Source of the DNA: Streptomyces diastaticus subsp. diastaticus
GTDB taxonomy: Bacteria > Actinomycetota > Actinomycetes > Streptomycetales > Streptomycetaceae
Assembly: GCF_011170125.1 (NCBI RefSeq)
Contig: NZ_BLLN01000003.1
Span: 1,178,001 to 1,242,000, forward strand
Direction: 5' to 3'
DNA: 64,000 nt
Numbering within the stretch: the stretch's first letter is position 1; each line of letters starts with the position of its first letter. Below, in pieces: positions 17,779 through 27,498 of the stretch. The notes below the pieces were generated by a model that saw nothing but the letters and a program-made list of their open reading frames with translations, did no database searches and was not told where the DNA came from. The translations under genes were made by a program, and so were the position numbers.

Positions 17779-18498
17779 GTGCTGATTGCCGGGTTCCCCG
17801 CAGGCGCCTGGGGCACCAACTGTTATGTGATCGCGCCCGCCGCCGGCGAGGAGTGCGTGATCGTGGACCCCGGCCACCGGGCCGCCCAGGGCGTCGAGGA
17901 CGTGCTGGCCAAGCACCGGCTCAAGCCGGTCGCCGTCCTCCTCACCCACGGCCACATCGACCACGTCGCCTCCGTCGTCCCGGTCTGCGGCGCGCACGAC
18001 GTGCCCGCCTGGATCCACCCCGAGGACCGCTACATGATGAGCGATCCGGAGAAGGGCGTCGGCCGCTCCATCGGTATGCCGCTCATGGGCGAGCTGGCCG
18101 TCGGCGAGCCCGACGACGTCCACGAGCTGACCGACGGCGCCCGGGTCGACCTGGCCGGACTGTCGTTCACCGTCGACCACGCCCCCGGGCATACCAAGGG
18201 GTCGGTGACCTTCAGGCTGCCGCAGGCGGGGGACGTGCCGCAGGTGCTCCTCTCCGGCGACCTGCTGTTCGCCGGCTCCATCGGCCGGACCGACCTCCCC
18301 GGCGGCGACCTCGGCGACATGTACGCCTCGCTGGCCCGGGTGTGCCTGCCGCTGGACGACTCCACCGTCGTGCTGCCCGGCCACAACGAGCACACCACCA
18401 TCGGCCGCGAACGCGCCGCCAACCCGTTCCTGCGGCAGGTCGCCCAGGGCCTCACCGAGGGACCCGGTGGTCCCGCGGGCGACCGACGACGTCTGTAG
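17779..18498 (+). CDS. Metallo-beta-lactamase-fold hydrolase (glyoxalase II-like)
   Basis: This 239-residue protein of the MBL superfamily carries the zinc motif THGHIDHVAS. The later ligands are in HAPGHTKGSV, LLSGDLLFAGSIGRTDLPGG and LPGHNEHTTIGRERAANPFL, the order seen in glyoxalase II-like hydrolases. The probable substrate is a thioester or a related small molecule, but the specific one cannot be told. GTG 17779 has GAGGA 5 nt upstream and gives MLIAGFPAGAWGTNCYV. A GTG at 17767 is possible but overlaps that SD. It precedes hisS by 15 nt, a pairing common in actinobacteria. Confidence 0.9.
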   Translation: MLIAGFPAGAWGTNCYVIAPAAGEECVIVDPGHRAAQGVEDVLAKHRLKPVAVLLTHGHIDHVASVVPVCGAHDVPAWIHPEDRYMMSDPEKGVGRSIGMPLMGELAVGEPDDVHELTDGARVDLAGLSFTVDHAPGHTKGSVTFRLPQAGDVPQVLLSGDLLFAGSIGRTDLPGGDLGDMYASLARVCLPLDDSTVVLPGHNEHTTIGRERAANPFLRQVAQGLTEGPGGPAGDRRRL

Positions 18499-18513
18499 AC
18501 AAAAGAGAGAACC

Positions 18514-19776
18514 GTGAGCACCTTCAAGGCCCCCAAGGGCACGTACGACCTGCTGCCCCCGGACTCCGCGACCTACCTCGCGGTCCGCGAGGCGATCTCG
18601 GCCCCGCTGCGCAACTCCGGCTACGGCTACATCGAGACCCCCGGCTTCGAGGACGTCGCCCTCTTCGCCCGCGGCGTCGGCGAGTCCACCGACATCGTCA
18701 CCAAGGAGATGTACGCCTTCGAGACCAAGGGCGGCGACCAGCTCGCGCTGCGCCCCGAGGGCACCGCCTCGGTGCTGCGCGCCGCCCTGGAGGCCAACCT
18801 CCACAAGGCCGGCAGCCTCCCGGTGAAGCTCTGGTACTCCGGCTCCTACTACCGCTACGAGCGCCCGCAGAAGGGCCGTTACCGCCACTTCTCGCAGGTC
18901 GGCGCCGAGGCGATCGGCGCCGAGGACCCGGCGCTCGACGCCGAGCTGATCATCCTGGCCGACCAGGCGTACCGCTCGCTGGGGCTGCGCGAGTTCCGCA
19001 TCCTGCTCAACTCGCTCGGCGACCAGGAGTGCCGACCGGTCTACCGCGCCGCGCTCCAGGAGTTCCTGCGCGGCCTCGACCTCGACGAGGAGACCCGCCG
19101 CCGGATCGACATCAACCCGCTGCGCGTCCTCGACGACAAGCGGGCCGACGTCCAGAAGCAGCTCACCGGCGCGCCCGTCCTGCGCGACCACCTCTGCGAC
19201 GCCTGCAAGGCGTACCACGAGGAGGTGCGTTCCCTGCTCACCGCCGCCGGGGTGGTCTTCGAGGACGACGAGCGGCTGGTGCGCGGCCTCGACTACTACA
19301 CCCGCACCACCTTCGAGTTCGTCCACGACGGCCTCGGCTCGCAGTCGGCGGTCGGCGGCGGCGGCCGGTACGACGGCCTCTCCGAGATGATCGGCGGCCC
19401 CGCCCTGCCCTCGGTCGGCTGGGCGCTCGGCGTCGACCGCACCGTGCTGGCGCTGCGCGCCGAGGGCGTCGAGCTGGATCTGCCCTCGCCGACCAGCGTC
19501 TTCGCCGTGCCGCTGGGCGAGGAGGCCCGCCGGGCGCTGTTCGGGATCGTCGCCCGGCTGCGCCAGGACGGCGTCGCCGCCGACTTCGCCTACGGCGGCA
19601 AGGGGCTCAAGGCCGCGATGAAGGCCGCCAACCGCTCGGGCGCCCGCTACACCCTGGTCGCGGGGGAGCGGGACCTCGCCGAGGGCGTCGTGCAGCTCAA
19701 GGAGATGGAGACCGGCGAGCAGACCGCCGTCCCGCTCGACTCCGTCGTCGCCGAGGTGGCCGCCCGTCTGGCCTGA
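18514..19776 (+). CDS. hisS: Histidyl-tRNA synthetase
   Basis: A 420-residue class II aminoacyl-tRNA synthetase charging tRNA-His. Class II motif 2 is visible as [20 protein letters not shown]. The histidine-binding motifs are [15 protein letters not shown] and [15 protein letters not shown], and motif 3 is [17 protein letters not shown]-terminal anticodon-binding domain follows. GTG 18514 follows AAGAGAG, and the gene lies 15 nt after the MBL hydrolase, probably in one transcript. A hairpin terminates downstream. Confidence 0.98.
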   Translation: MSTFKAPKGTYDLLPPDSATYLAVREAISAPLRNSGYGYIETPGFEDVALFARGVGESTDIVTKEMYAFETKGGDQLALRPEGTASVLRAALEANLHKAGSLPVKLWYSGSYYRYERPQKGRYRHFSQVGAEAIGAEDPALDAELIILADQAYRSLGLREFRILLNSLGDQECRPVYRAALQEFLRGLDLDEETRRRIDINPLRVLDDKRADVQKQLTGAPVLRDHLCDACKAYHEEVRSLLTAAGVVFEDDERLVRGLDYYTRTTFEFVHDGLGSQSAVGGGGRYDGLSEMIGGPALPSVGWALGVDRTVLALRAEGVELDLPSPTSVFAVPLGEEARRALFGIVARLRQDGVAADFAYGGKGLKAAMKAANRSGARYTLVAGERDLAEGVVQLKEMETGEQTAVPLDSVVAEVAARLA

Positions 19777-19793
19777 CCACGGCTCCGCCCGGC

Positions 19794-19826
19794 GGGCCCG
19801 CGCACCCTCCACCGGGGCGCGGGCCC
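19794..19826 (+). terminator. Hairpin after hisS
   Basis: GGGCCCGCGC (19794-19803) pairs exactly with 19817-19826 across a 13-nt loop, 18 nt beyond the hisS stop. The rest of the 279-nt gap to the VKOR gene holds no gene that I can support. Confidence 0.65.
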
Positions 19827-20055
19827 GGCGGCGTTCTCCGCCCGGACCGCATCCTCTCGCCCGCTCGCCCGTTCTTCCTTATGTCCGTCCGACGGCGCTC
19901 CGCGGGGCCGTTGGGGCACAATGACCGCAGCCGCGCGGACCCCGGTGCCCGGCCCGCCGGGCCGACCGGCCCCTGGGCGGAGCGGAGGGCGGACGGCAGA
20001 CTGGCGGCCGAGAAGACGACCGGCAGACCTACGACGACACTGGCGGAACGACGAG

Positions 20056-20700
20056 ATGACCCACTCCACAGCCGCAACCGACGGTGCCGCCCCCGGGCGC
20101 GAGGACAGCCACCCCACCCGGACGCGGGCGGGCACCAGCCGGGCCTTCGCCTGGATGCTGGTGATCACCGGCGCGGCCGGGCTGCTCGCCGCCTGGGTCA
20201 TCACCATCGACAAGTTCAAGCTGCTCGAGGACCCGGACTTCGTCCCGGGATGCAGCCTCAACCCGGTCGTGGCCTGCGGCAACATCATGCAGAGCGAGCA
20301 GGCGTCGGCCTTCGGCTTCCCCAACCCGATGCTGGGCCTCGCCGCCTACGCCGTGGTGATCGCCGTCGGCGTCAGCCTGCTCTCCGGGGCCCGCTTCCCC
20401 CGCTGGTACTGGCTGACCTTCAACGCCGGGACGCTCTTCGGCGTCGGCTTCTGCACCTGGCTCCAGTACCAGTCGCTGTACAACATCAACTCCCTCTGCC
20501 TGTGGTGCTGCCTCGCCTGGGTCGCCACGACCGTCATGTTCTGGTACGTCACGGTCCACAACGTCCGTGAGGGCTTCCTGCCCGCGCCTCGCGGCCTGCG
20601 CGCCTTCGTCGGAGAGTTCGCCTGGGTGCTGCCCGTCCTGCACGTCGGCGTCATCGGCATGCTGGTCCTCACCCGCTGGTGGGAGTTCTGGACCAGCTGA
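20056..20700 (+). CDS. VKOR-family membrane oxidoreductase
   Basis: A 214-residue polytopic membrane protein of the vitamin K epoxide reductase family. In actinobacteria these oxidise DsbA-like proteins using menaquinone and so drive disulfide formation in exported proteins. The active-site CXXC is in SLCLWCCLAW. A second cysteine pair is in GCSLNPVVACGNIM on the first extracellular loop. About five membrane helices are evident, starting with AFAWMLVITGAAGLLAAWVI. ATG 20056 gives MTHSTAATDG; the longer frame from 19921 is rejected on composition. No DsbA partner is adjacent. Confidence 0.9.
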   Translation: MTHSTAATDGAAPGREDSHPTRTRAGTSRAFAWMLVITGAAGLLAAWVITIDKFKLLEDPDFVPGCSLNPVVACGNIMQSEQASAFGFPNPMLGLAAYAVVIAVGVSLLSGARFPRWYWLTFNAGTLFGVGFCTWLQYQSLYNINSLCLWCCLAWVATTVMFWYVTVHNVREGFLPAPRGLRAFVGEFAWVLPVLHVGVIGMLVLTRWWEFWTS

Positions 20701-20754
20701 CCCCCCCCGGGGGCCCCTCCCGGCGGCCCCGGGCCGGCTGTCGGTGCGGTGAAT

Positions 20755-20760
20755 TAGGGT
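20755..20760 (+). promoter_or_regulatory. -10 box for rarA, leaderless configuration
   Basis: TAGGGT ends 6 nt before GTG 20767. No SD sequence is present, so the mRNA probably starts at the initiation codon. Confidence 0.55.
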
Positions 20761-20766
20761 TCCCGT

Positions 20767-22128
20767 GTGGAACCCGACCTCTTCACCGCAGCAGCCGAAG
20801 ACCGCCAGGAGAAGGACCCGTCCAGCAGCCCCCTGGCCGTCCGGATGCGCCCGCGCACCCTGGACGAGGTGGTCGGCCAGCAGCACCTGCTCAAGCCCGG
20901 ATCGCCGCTGCGCCGCCTCGTCGGCGAGGGCGGCGGCGGCCCGGCGGGCCCCTCCTCGGTCTTCCTCTGGGGCCCGCCCGGCATCGGCAAGACGACGCTG
21001 GCGTACGTGGTCAGCAAGGCCACCAACAAGCGGTTCGTGGAGCTCTCCGCGATCACCGCCGGGGTCAAGGAGGTGCGCGCCGTCATCGACGGTGCGCGCC
21101 GCGCCTCCGGCGGCTTCGGCAAGGAGACCGTCCTCTTCCTCGACGAGATCCACCGCTTCTCCAAGGCGCAGCAGGACTCCCTGCTGCCCGCCGTGGAGAA
21201 CCGCTGGGTCACCCTGATCGCCGCCACCACCGAGAACCCGTACTTCTCGGTGATCTCCCCGCTGCTCTCCCGCTCCCTGCTGCTCACCCTCGAGCCGCTG
21301 ACCGACGACGACCTGCGCGGCCTCGTCCGCCGCGCCCTCACCGACGAGCGGGGCCTGGCCGGCTCCGTCACCCTCGCCGAGGACGCCGAGGCCCACCTGC
21401 TGCGGGTCGCCGGGGGTGACGCCCGCCGCGCGCTGACCGCCCTGGAGGCGGGGGCCGGGGCCGCGCTCGACAAGGGCGAGGCGCAGATCACCCTCACCAC
21501 CCTGGAAGAGTCGGTGGACCGGGCCGCCGTGGCCTACGACCGTGCGGGCGACCAGCACTACGACGTGGCGAGCGCCCTCATCAAGTCCATCCGCGGCTCG
21601 GACGTGGACGCCGCCCTGCACTATCTGGCCCGGATGATCGACGCCGGGGAGGACCCCCGTTTCATCGCCCGCCGCCTGATGATCTCGGCCAGCGAGGACA
21701 TCGGCCTCGCCGACCCGACGGCCCTGCCCACCGCCGTCGCCGCCGCCCAGGCCGTCGCCATGATCGGCTTCCCGGAGGCGGCGCTGACCCTGAGCCACGC
21801 CACCATCGCGCTCGCGCTGGCCCCCAAGTCCAACGCCGCCACCACCGCGATCGGCGCCGCCCTGGAGGACGTCCGCAAGGGCCACGCCGGGCCCGTCCCC
21901 ACCCACCTGCGCGACGGCCACTACAAGGGCGCGGCCAAGCTCGGCCACGCCCAGGGGTACATCTACCCGCACGACGTCCCCGGTGCCATCGCCGCCCAGC
22001 AGTACGCCCCGGACGCCCTGGCCGGCAAGCGGTACTACCAGCCCACCCGGTACGGCGCCGAGGCCCGCTACGCCGACGTGGTCGAGAAGGTCCGCGAGCG
22101 CCTCGCCGAGCCCGGCCGCGAGGGCTGA
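20767..22128 (+). CDS. rarA: Replication-associated recombination ATPase RarA (MgsA)
   Basis: A 453-residue AAA+ ATPase of the RarA/MgsA/WRNIP1 family acting at stalled replication forks. Walker A is [14 protein letters not shown], Walker B is [12 protein letters not shown], and sensor 1 is [20 protein letters not shown]. The C-terminal tetramerisation domain contains SADVDAAL-type [20 protein letters not shown] and the family signature [19 protein letters not shown]. The GTG start is supported by a -10 box placed for leaderless expression. The next gene, rpsD, has its own long leader. Confidence 0.95.
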   Translation: MEPDLFTAAAEDRQEKDPSSSPLAVRMRPRTLDEVVGQQHLLKPGSPLRRLVGEGGGGPAGPSSVFLWGPPGIGKTTLAYVVSKATNKRFVELSAITAGVKEVRAVIDGARRASGGFGKETVLFLDEIHRFSKAQQDSLLPAVENRWVTLIAATTENPYFSVISPLLSRSLLLTLEPLTDDDLRGLVRRALTDERGLAGSVTLAEDAEAHLLRVAGGDARRALTALEAGAGAALDKGEAQITLTTLEESVDRAAVAYDRAGDQHYDVASALIKSIRGSDVDAALHYLARMIDAGEDPRFIARRLMISASEDIGLADPTALPTAVAAAQAVAMIGFPEAALTLSHATIALALAPKSNAATTAIGAALEDVRKGHAGPVPTHLRDGHYKGAAKLGHAQGYIYPHDVPGAIAAQQYAPDALAGKRYYQPTRYGAEARYADVVEKVRERLAEPGREG

Positions 22129-22169
22129 GCCCGGCCGGACCGCGGGCGGGAGCACTCCCGGTGAGCCGG

Positions 22170-22496
22170 TACACTCGACTCGCAGTGCTGCGTCCCACGT
22201 CCGGCTCCGTCCGGCACCACCAGAGTGGGACATCCAGCCGGAAGCCCCCACCGCCTCGCGGTGGTGAGCGGGTCTTCCAGGAGCGTCGCGCACCGTCGAA
22301 GGTGTCGCGGGCAGCCCACCACCCCCCAGCGGCGGTCGGTGGGCCACTCGCGTGCTGCACGTTAGTGCCCAGACCAGGGAGCGGCTGCCCGGTGGAACCG
22401 TGTCACCACACGGAACCGCGGGGTTTCCCCGGCTGCGGATGCGACCTCCCCTAACCCTGGTGAGCCACCCACGAAAGATGAGAGAAGGTCCGGTTC
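22170..22496 (+). promoter_or_regulatory. Long structured leader of rpsD
   Basis: A -10-like TACACT (22170-22175) would give a leader of about 315 nt. The leader contains several hairpins: CCACCGC-CTC-GCGGTGG (22248-22264), GCCCACC/GGTGGGC (22314-22320 with 22338-22344), CCGTGT-CACC-ACACGG (22398-22413), and CCGCGGGG-TTT-CCCC followed by GCGG (22416-22438). The density of stems, with no coding potential, suggests cis-regulation of S4, for example autogenous control. I do not recognise a named RNA family. Confidence 0.55.
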
Positions 22497-23111
22497 ATGC
22501 CGAACCAGTCCCGTCCCAAGGTCAAGAAGTCGCGTGCTCTCGGTATCGCGCTGACCCCGAAGGCCGTCAAGTACTTCGAGGCCCGCCCCTACCCGCCGGG
22601 TGAGCACGGCCGCGGCCGCAAGCAGAACTCGGACTACAAGGTCCGTCTGCTCGAGAAGCAGCGCCTGCGCGCCCAGTACGACATCAGCGAGCGTCAGATG
22701 GCCCGTGCCTACGACCGCGCTCGCAAGGCCGAGGGCAAGACCGGCGAAGCGCTGGTCATCGAGCTGGAGCGTCGTCTCGACGCCCTGGTGCTGCGTTCGG
22801 GCATCGCCCGCACCATCTACCAGGCCCGTCAGATGGTCGTCCACGGCCACATCGAGGTCAACGGCCACAAGGTCGACAAGCCGTCGTACCGCGTGCGTCC
22901 CGACGACGTCGTCATGGTCCGCGAGCGCAGCCGCGAGAAGCACCCCTTCCAGGTCGCCCGCGAGGGTGGCTACGACACGGAGGGCGAGACCCCGCGCTAC
23001 CTCCAGGTCAACCTGAAGGCCCTGGCCTTCCGTCTGGACCGGGACCCGAACCGCAAGGAGATCCCGGTCATCTGCGACGAGCAGCTCGTCGTCGAGTACT
23101 ACGCCCGCTGA
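22497..23111 (+). CDS. rpsD: 30S ribosomal protein S4
   Basis: S4 (204 residues) is a primary 16S rRNA-binding protein that nucleates 30S assembly. The N-terminus [19 protein letters not shown] is the zinc-free form. The S4 domain RNA-binding region is seen in [20 protein letters not shown] and [26 protein letters not shown] precedes ATG 22497. As in other actinobacteria with this arrangement, rpsD is a solitary transcription unit rather than part of the alpha operon. It is flanked by a long leader and a terminator. Confidence 0.97.
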   Translation: MPNQSRPKVKKSRALGIALTPKAVKYFEARPYPPGEHGRGRKQNSDYKVRLLEKQRLRAQYDISERQMARAYDRARKAEGKTGEALVIELERRLDALVLRSGIARTIYQARQMVVHGHIEVNGHKVDKPSYRVRPDDVVMVRERSREKHPFQVAREGGYDTEGETPRYLQVNLKALAFRLDRDPNRKEIPVICDEQLVVEYYAR

Positions 23112-23139
23112 TCACCCGCTGATCCGGCAGAGCACTCAG

Positions 23140-23172
23140 CCCGCCCCCTCTCCCGTCCGGAGAGGGGGCGGG
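23140..23172 (+). terminator. rpsD terminator
   Basis: CCCGCCCCCTCTCC (23140-23153), loop CGTCC and the exact complement (23159-23172) form a stem, followed by TTCGTCG. The remaining 230 nt up to the DUF948 gene contain no supported gene. Confidence 0.9.
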
Positions 23173-23402
23173 TTCGTCGCTTGTCGAACCGGTCCCGCGC
23201 CGCGCGCGGGGCCAGGAAACCGGTTCGGGAGGCCGGTGGCCGCGCGATAGGCTCGACAGGCGGCCGGCCGGTGCCGAAGGCCCCTCGCGGGGGACGCCGG
23301 CCCGGTCCTCCCGGAGGCGTCCGCGCCCCGGGGCCCCGCGCCACGCGTGGGTGCACAACCCGACGAACCTGACGAATCAGACCCGAGAGAGAGCGGTGCG
23401 CA

Positions 23403-23855
23403 GTGTCCGGTGGAGAGGTGGCCGGGATCCTGGTGGCCGTCTTCTGGGCGATTCTGGTCTCCTTCCTCGCCGTGGCCCTGGTGAGGCTCGCCCAGACGCT
23501 CAAGGCGACGACCAAGCTGGTGGCGGACGTCACCGAGCAGGCGGTACCCCTGCTGGCCGACGCCTCGGCGACGGTCCGCTCGGCCCAGAGCCAGCTCGAC
23601 AGAGTCGACGCCATCGCCTCCGACGTCCAGGAGGTCACCTCCAACGCCTCCGCGCTCTCCACGACGGTCGCCTCCACCTTCGGCGGCCCCCTGGTGAAGG
23701 TGGCCGCCTTCGGCTACGGCGTCCGGCAGGCGATCAGCCGCCGGACCCGGGACGAGGACGACCGGCGCACGACCGCCAAGCCCTCCCGCCGCACCGTGAT
23801 CGTGGGGCGCGCCGTGCCGCCCGCGCGCGGGGCGTGGCGGAGGCGGAAGGACTGA
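23403..23855 (+). CDS. DUF948 single-pass membrane protein
   Basis: The protein has 150 residues. An N-terminal membrane helix (VAGILVAVFWAILVSFLAVALV) is followed by a helical stretch typical of DUF948 (LKATTKLVADVTEQAVPLLAD, with regularly spaced Thr and Val) and a basic C-terminus. Its function is unknown; DUF948 proteins are small envelope-associated proteins of Gram-positive bacteria. GTG 23403 has GAGAGAG upstream. It is followed after 6 nt by another small membrane protein and then by alaS, a conserved order in Streptomyces. Confidence 0.85.
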   Translation: MSGGEVAGILVAVFWAILVSFLAVALVRLAQTLKATTKLVADVTEQAVPLLADASATVRSAQSQLDRVDAIASDVQEVTSNASALSTTVASTFGGPLVKVAAFGYGVRQAISRRTRDEDDRRTTAKPSRRTVIVGRAVPPARGAWRRRKD

Positions 23856-23861
23856 CCAGCG

Positions 23862-24227
23862 ATGTTCCGCCGTACGTTCTGGTTCACCGCGGGCGCAGCC
23901 GCCGGCGTGTGGGCCAGCCACAAGGTCAACCAGAAGCTCCAGCGGCTCACCCCTGAGAGCCTCGCCGCGCAGGCCGCCGACAAGGCGCTCGACGCCGGCC
24001 ACCGGATCAAGGACTTCGCCCTCGACGTCCGCGCGGGAATGCTCCAGCGCGAGGCGGAGCTGGACGATGTACTGGGCCTGAACGCGCCTCCTGAGGGGCC
24101 CGACGGGCTGCCCGCCGCGCGCCGCCCGGCGCTGGAGGGCGAGCGGTACCCCGTCGCGTACCGCGCCCGGCAGAAGTACCCCGAGAAGTACCCGAAGCAC
24201 CCGAACAACCGGAATGAGGACCACTGA
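23862..24227 (+). CDS. Small membrane-associated protein upstream of alaS (DUF6167-like)
   Basis: This 121-residue protein begins [20 protein letters not shown], a weak membrane segment. A helical middle ([20 protein letters not shown]) and a Pro/Tyr/Lys-rich tail ([15 protein letters not shown]) follow. I recall this family as DUF6167, restricted to actinobacteria, but the name is from memory. No catalytic motif is visible. Its stop codon overlaps the alaS start by one base (TGATG), so it is translationally coupled to alaS. Confidence 0.75.
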   Translation: MFRRTFWFTAGAAAGVWASHKVNQKLQRLTPESLAAQAADKALDAGHRIKDFALDVRAGMLQREAELDDVLGLNAPPEGPDGLPAARRPALEGERYPVAYRARQKYPEKYPKHPNNRNEDH

Positions 24228-26899
24228 TGGAGTCGGCTGAGATCCGCCGCCGCTGGCTGCGCTTCTTCGAGGAGCGCGGGCACACCGTCGTCCCTTCGGC
24301 GTCGCTGATCGCGGACGACCCCACCCTGCTGCTCGTCCCCGCGGGCATGGTCCCCTTCAAGCCGTACTTCCTCGGTGAGGCCGCCCCGCCCGCCCCGCGC
24401 GCCACCAGCGTGCAGAAGTGCGTGCGCACCCCGGACATCGAAGAGGTCGGCAAGACCACCCGGCACGGCACGTTCTTCCAGATGTGCGGCAACTTCTCCT
24501 TCGGGGACTACTTCAAGGAAGGGGCCATCACCTACGCCTGGGAGCTGCTCACCAGCCCGCAGGAGCAGGGCGGTTACGGCCTCGACCCCGAGCGCCTGTG
24601 GATCACCGTCTACCTCGACGACGACGAGGCCGAGACGATCTGGCGGGAGAAGATCGGTGTCCCCGCCGAGCGCATCCAGCGTCTGGGCAAGAAGGACAAC
24701 TTCTGGTCCATGGGTGTCCCCGGCCCCTGCGGCCCCTGCTCCGAGATCAACTACGACCGCGGCCCCGAGTTCGGCGTCGAGGGCGGCCCGGCCGTCAACG
24801 ACGAGCGGTACGTGGAGATCTGGAACCTGGTCTTCATGCAGTACGAGCGGGGCGCCGGCGAGGACAAGGAGGACTTCCCGATCCTCGGCGACCTGCCGAG
24901 CAAGAACATCGACACCGGCCTCGGCCTCGAACGGCTCGCCATGATCCTCCAGGACGTGCGCAACCTCTACGAGATCGACACCTCGCGCGTCGTCATCGAC
25001 AAGGCCACCGAGCTGACCGGCGTCCGCTACGGCACCGAACAGGCCTCCGACGTGTCGCTGCGCGTGGTCACCGACCACATGCGCACCTCCGTCATGCTCA
25101 TCGGCGACGGCGTCACCCCGGGCAACGAGGGCCGCGGCTACGTGCTGCGCCGCATCATGCGCCGCGCCATCCGCAACATGCGCCTGCTCGGTGCCACCGG
25201 CCCGGTCGTCTCCGAGCTGGTCGACACGGTCATCGACTCGATGGGCCAGCAGTACCCGGAACTGGTCACCGAGCGCAAGCGCATCCTCACCGTCGCCCTC
25301 GCCGAGGAGGCCGCCTTCCTGAAAGCCCTCAAGGGCGGCACCAACATCCTCGACACGGCCGTCACCGAGACCAAGGCCGCCGGCTCGACCGTGCTCTCCG
25401 GGGACAAGGCGTTCCTCCTCCACGACACGTGGGGCTTCCCGATCGACCTGACCCTGGAGATGGCCGCCGAGCAGGGGCTGACCGTCGACGAGCCGGGCTT
25501 CCGGCGCCTGATGAAGGAGCAGCGGGAGCGCGCCAAGGCCGACGCCCGCGCCAAGAAGACCGGCCACGCCGACCTCTCCGCCTACCGCGAGGTCGCCGAC
25601 GCCGCCGGCGCCACCGACTTCACCGGCTACCTCGCCACCGAGGGCGAGTCCACCGTGGTCGGCCTGCTGGTCGACGGCGTCTCCTCGCCCGCCGCCACCG
25701 AGGGCGACGAGGTCGAGATCGTCCTGGACCGCACCCCGTTCTACGCCGAGGGCGGCGGCCAGATCGCCGACACCGGCCGCATCCGCTTCGACAACGGCGC
25801 CGTCGTCGAGGTCCGCGACGTGCAGAAGCCGGTCCCCGGCGTCCACGTCCACAAGGGTGTCGTGCAGGTCGGCGAGGTGACCGTGGGCTCCCCGGCCTAC
25901 GCCGCCATCGACGTCGGCCGCCGCCGGGCCATCGCCCGCGCCCACTCGGCCACCCACCTCACCCACCAGGCGCTGCGCGACGCGCTCGGCCCGACGGCCG
26001 CCCAGGCCGGCTCGGAGAACCAGCCCGGGCGCTTCCGCTTCGACTTCGGCTCCCCGGCCGCCGTGCCCGGGGCCGTCCTCACCGACGTCGAGCAGAAGAT
26101 CAACGAGGTGCTCGCCCGCGACCTGGACGTCCAGGCCGAGGTCATGAGCATCGACGACGCCAAGAAGCAGGGCGCCATCGCCGAGTTCGGCGAGAAGTAC
26201 GGCGAGCGCGTCCGGGTCGTCACCATCGGCGACTTCTCCAAGGAGCTGTGCGGCGGCACCCACGTCCACAACACCGCCCAGCTCGGCCTGGTCAAGCTGC
26301 TCGGCGAGTCCTCGATCGGCTCGGGCGTGCGCCGGATCGAGGCCCTGGTCGGCGTCGACGCGTACCACTTCCTGGCCAAGGAGCACACGGTCGTCGCCCA
26401 GCTCCAGGAGCTGGTCAAGGGCCGTCCCGAGGAGCTGCCCGAGAAGGTCTCCGCCATGCTCGGCAAGCTCAAGGAGGCCGAGAAGGAGATCGAGCGGTTC
26501 CGCGCGGAGAAGGTCCTCCAGGCCGCCGCCGGGCTCGCCGCGGGCGCCCAGGACGTCCGGGGCACCGCTCTGGTCACCGGCCGGGTGCCCGACGGCACGG
26601 GCGCCGACGACCTGCGCAAGCTCGTCCTCGACGTGCGCGGCCGTATCCCCTCCGACCGGCCGGCCGTGGTCGCCCTGTTCACCGTGGCGGGTGACCGGCC
26701 GCTGACCGTGGTCGCCACCAACGAGGCCGCCCGCGAGCGCGGCCTCAAGGCCGGTGACCTGGTGCGCACCGCCGCCAAGACGCTCGGCGGAGGCGGTGGC
26801 GGCAAGCCCGACGTCGCCCAGGGCGGCGGGCAGAACCCGCAGGCCATCGACGAGGCCGTCAGCGCCGTCGAACGCCAGGTCGCCGAGAGCGCGCGATGA
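24227..26899 (+). CDS. alaS: Alanyl-tRNA synthetase
   Basis: This full-length class II synthetase (890 residues) has an N-terminal catalytic core starting [20 protein letters not shown], with motif 2 in [20 protein letters not shown]. The editing domain has its zinc ligands in [16 protein letters not shown] and [13 protein letters not shown], which deacylate mischarged Ser- or Gly-tRNA-Ala. The C-Ala domain ends with the glycine-rich [15 protein letters not shown]. It overlaps the previous gene by 1 nt and ruvX by 4 nt. AlaS followed by ruvX is widely conserved. Confidence 0.98.
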   Translation: MESAEIRRRWLRFFEERGHTVVPSASLIADDPTLLLVPAGMVPFKPYFLGEAAPPAPRATSVQKCVRTPDIEEVGKTTRHGTFFQMCGNFSFGDYFKEGAITYAWELLTSPQEQGGYGLDPERLWITVYLDDDEAETIWREKIGVPAERIQRLGKKDNFWSMGVPGPCGPCSEINYDRGPEFGVEGGPAVNDERYVEIWNLVFMQYERGAGEDKEDFPILGDLPSKNIDTGLGLERLAMILQDVRNLYEIDTSRVVIDKATELTGVRYGTEQASDVSLRVVTDHMRTSVMLIGDGVTPGNEGRGYVLRRIMRRAIRNMRLLGATGPVVSELVDTVIDSMGQQYPELVTERKRILTVALAEEAAFLKALKGGTNILDTAVTETKAAGSTVLSGDKAFLLHDTWGFPIDLTLEMAAEQGLTVDEPGFRRLMKEQRERAKADARAKKTGHADLSAYREVADAAGATDFTGYLATEGESTVVGLLVDGVSSPAATEGDEVEIVLDRTPFYAEGGGQIADTGRIRFDNGAVVEVRDVQKPVPGVHVHKGVVQVGEVTVGSPAYAAIDVGRRRAIARAHSATHLTHQALRDALGPTAAQAGSENQPGRFRFDFGSPAAVPGAVLTDVEQKINEVLARDLDVQAEVMSIDDAKKQGAIAEFGEKYGERVRVVTIGDFSKELCGGTHVHNTAQLGLVKLLGESSIGSGVRRIEALVGVDAYHFLAKEHTVVAQLQELVKGRPEELPEKVSAMLGKLKEAEKEIERFRAEKVLQAAAGLAAGAQDVRGTALVTGRVPDGTGADDLRKLVLDVRGRIPSDRPAVVALFTVAGDRPLTVVATNEAARERGLKAGDLVRTAAKTLGGGGGGKPDVAQGGGQNPQAIDEAVSAVERQVAESAR

Positions 26900-27372
26900 G
26901 CGGAACGCTGCGCCGGGGCCGCCGCCTGGCCGTGGACGTCGGGGACGCCCGGATCGGGGTCGCCTCGTGCGACCCCGACGGGATCCTCGCCACGCCGGTG
27001 GAGACCGTGCCGGGACGCGACGTCCCGGCCGCCCACCGGCGGCTCGCCGCCCTTGTCGAGGAGTACGAGCCGATCGAGGTCGTCGTCGGGCTCCCGCGCT
27101 CCCTCAAGGGCGGCGAGGGCCCGGCGGCGGTCAAGGTCCGCGCCTTCGCCCAGGAACTCGCCCGGACCGTCGCGCCCGTGCCGGTGCGTCTGGTCGACGA
27201 GCGGATGTCCACGGTGACGGCGGCTCAGGGGATGCGGGCCTCCGGGGTCCGCGCCAAGAAGGGGCGCGCCGTCATCGACCAGGCGGCCGCCGTGGTGATC
27301 CTCCAGAGCGCCCTGGAGTCCGAACGGGCGTCAGGTGACGCCCCTGGTGAGGGCGTCGAAGTGGTCATCTGA
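26896..27372 (+). CDS. ruvX: RuvX/YqgF-type RNase H-fold nuclease
   Basis: The 158-residue protein has the RuvC-like fold, with [19 protein letters not shown] at the start, the conserved [11 protein letters not shown] and [11 protein letters not shown]. The C-terminal acidic site is [11 protein letters not shown]. The family is linked to pre-16S rRNA 5' end processing in E. coli and to Holliday junction resolution in mycobacteria; the role in this organism is not settled by sequence. The ATGAG overlap with alaS indicates co-transcription. A 126-nt gap to mltG contains a possible -10 (TACGGT). Confidence 0.93.
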   Translation: MSGTLRRGRRLAVDVGDARIGVASCDPDGILATPVETVPGRDVPAAHRRLAALVEEYEPIEVVVGLPRSLKGGEGPAAVKVRAFAQELARTVAPVPVRLVDERMSTVTAAQGMRASGVRAKKGRAVIDQAAAVVILQSALESERASGDAPGEGVEVVI

Positions 27373-27498
27373 TCGCGATACGGTAACGTGCCGCGCGATG
27401 CGCCGGTGTGTTCGAACTGCTGACGCACACGGTAGAAGAGACGGCGCGGAGGCCGCCCCCACGCGGCGGTTTCCCCCGTCCCGCGCTCTAGGGGACCG

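Noticed and set aside
17166..20570. 1134-codon open frame on the plus strand crossing the cyclophilin, hydrolase, hisS and VKOR genes
   Set aside because: It runs over four well-supported genes in other frames and is made of Arg/Pro/Gly-rich sequence expected from high GC content. It has no RBS or recognisable domain.
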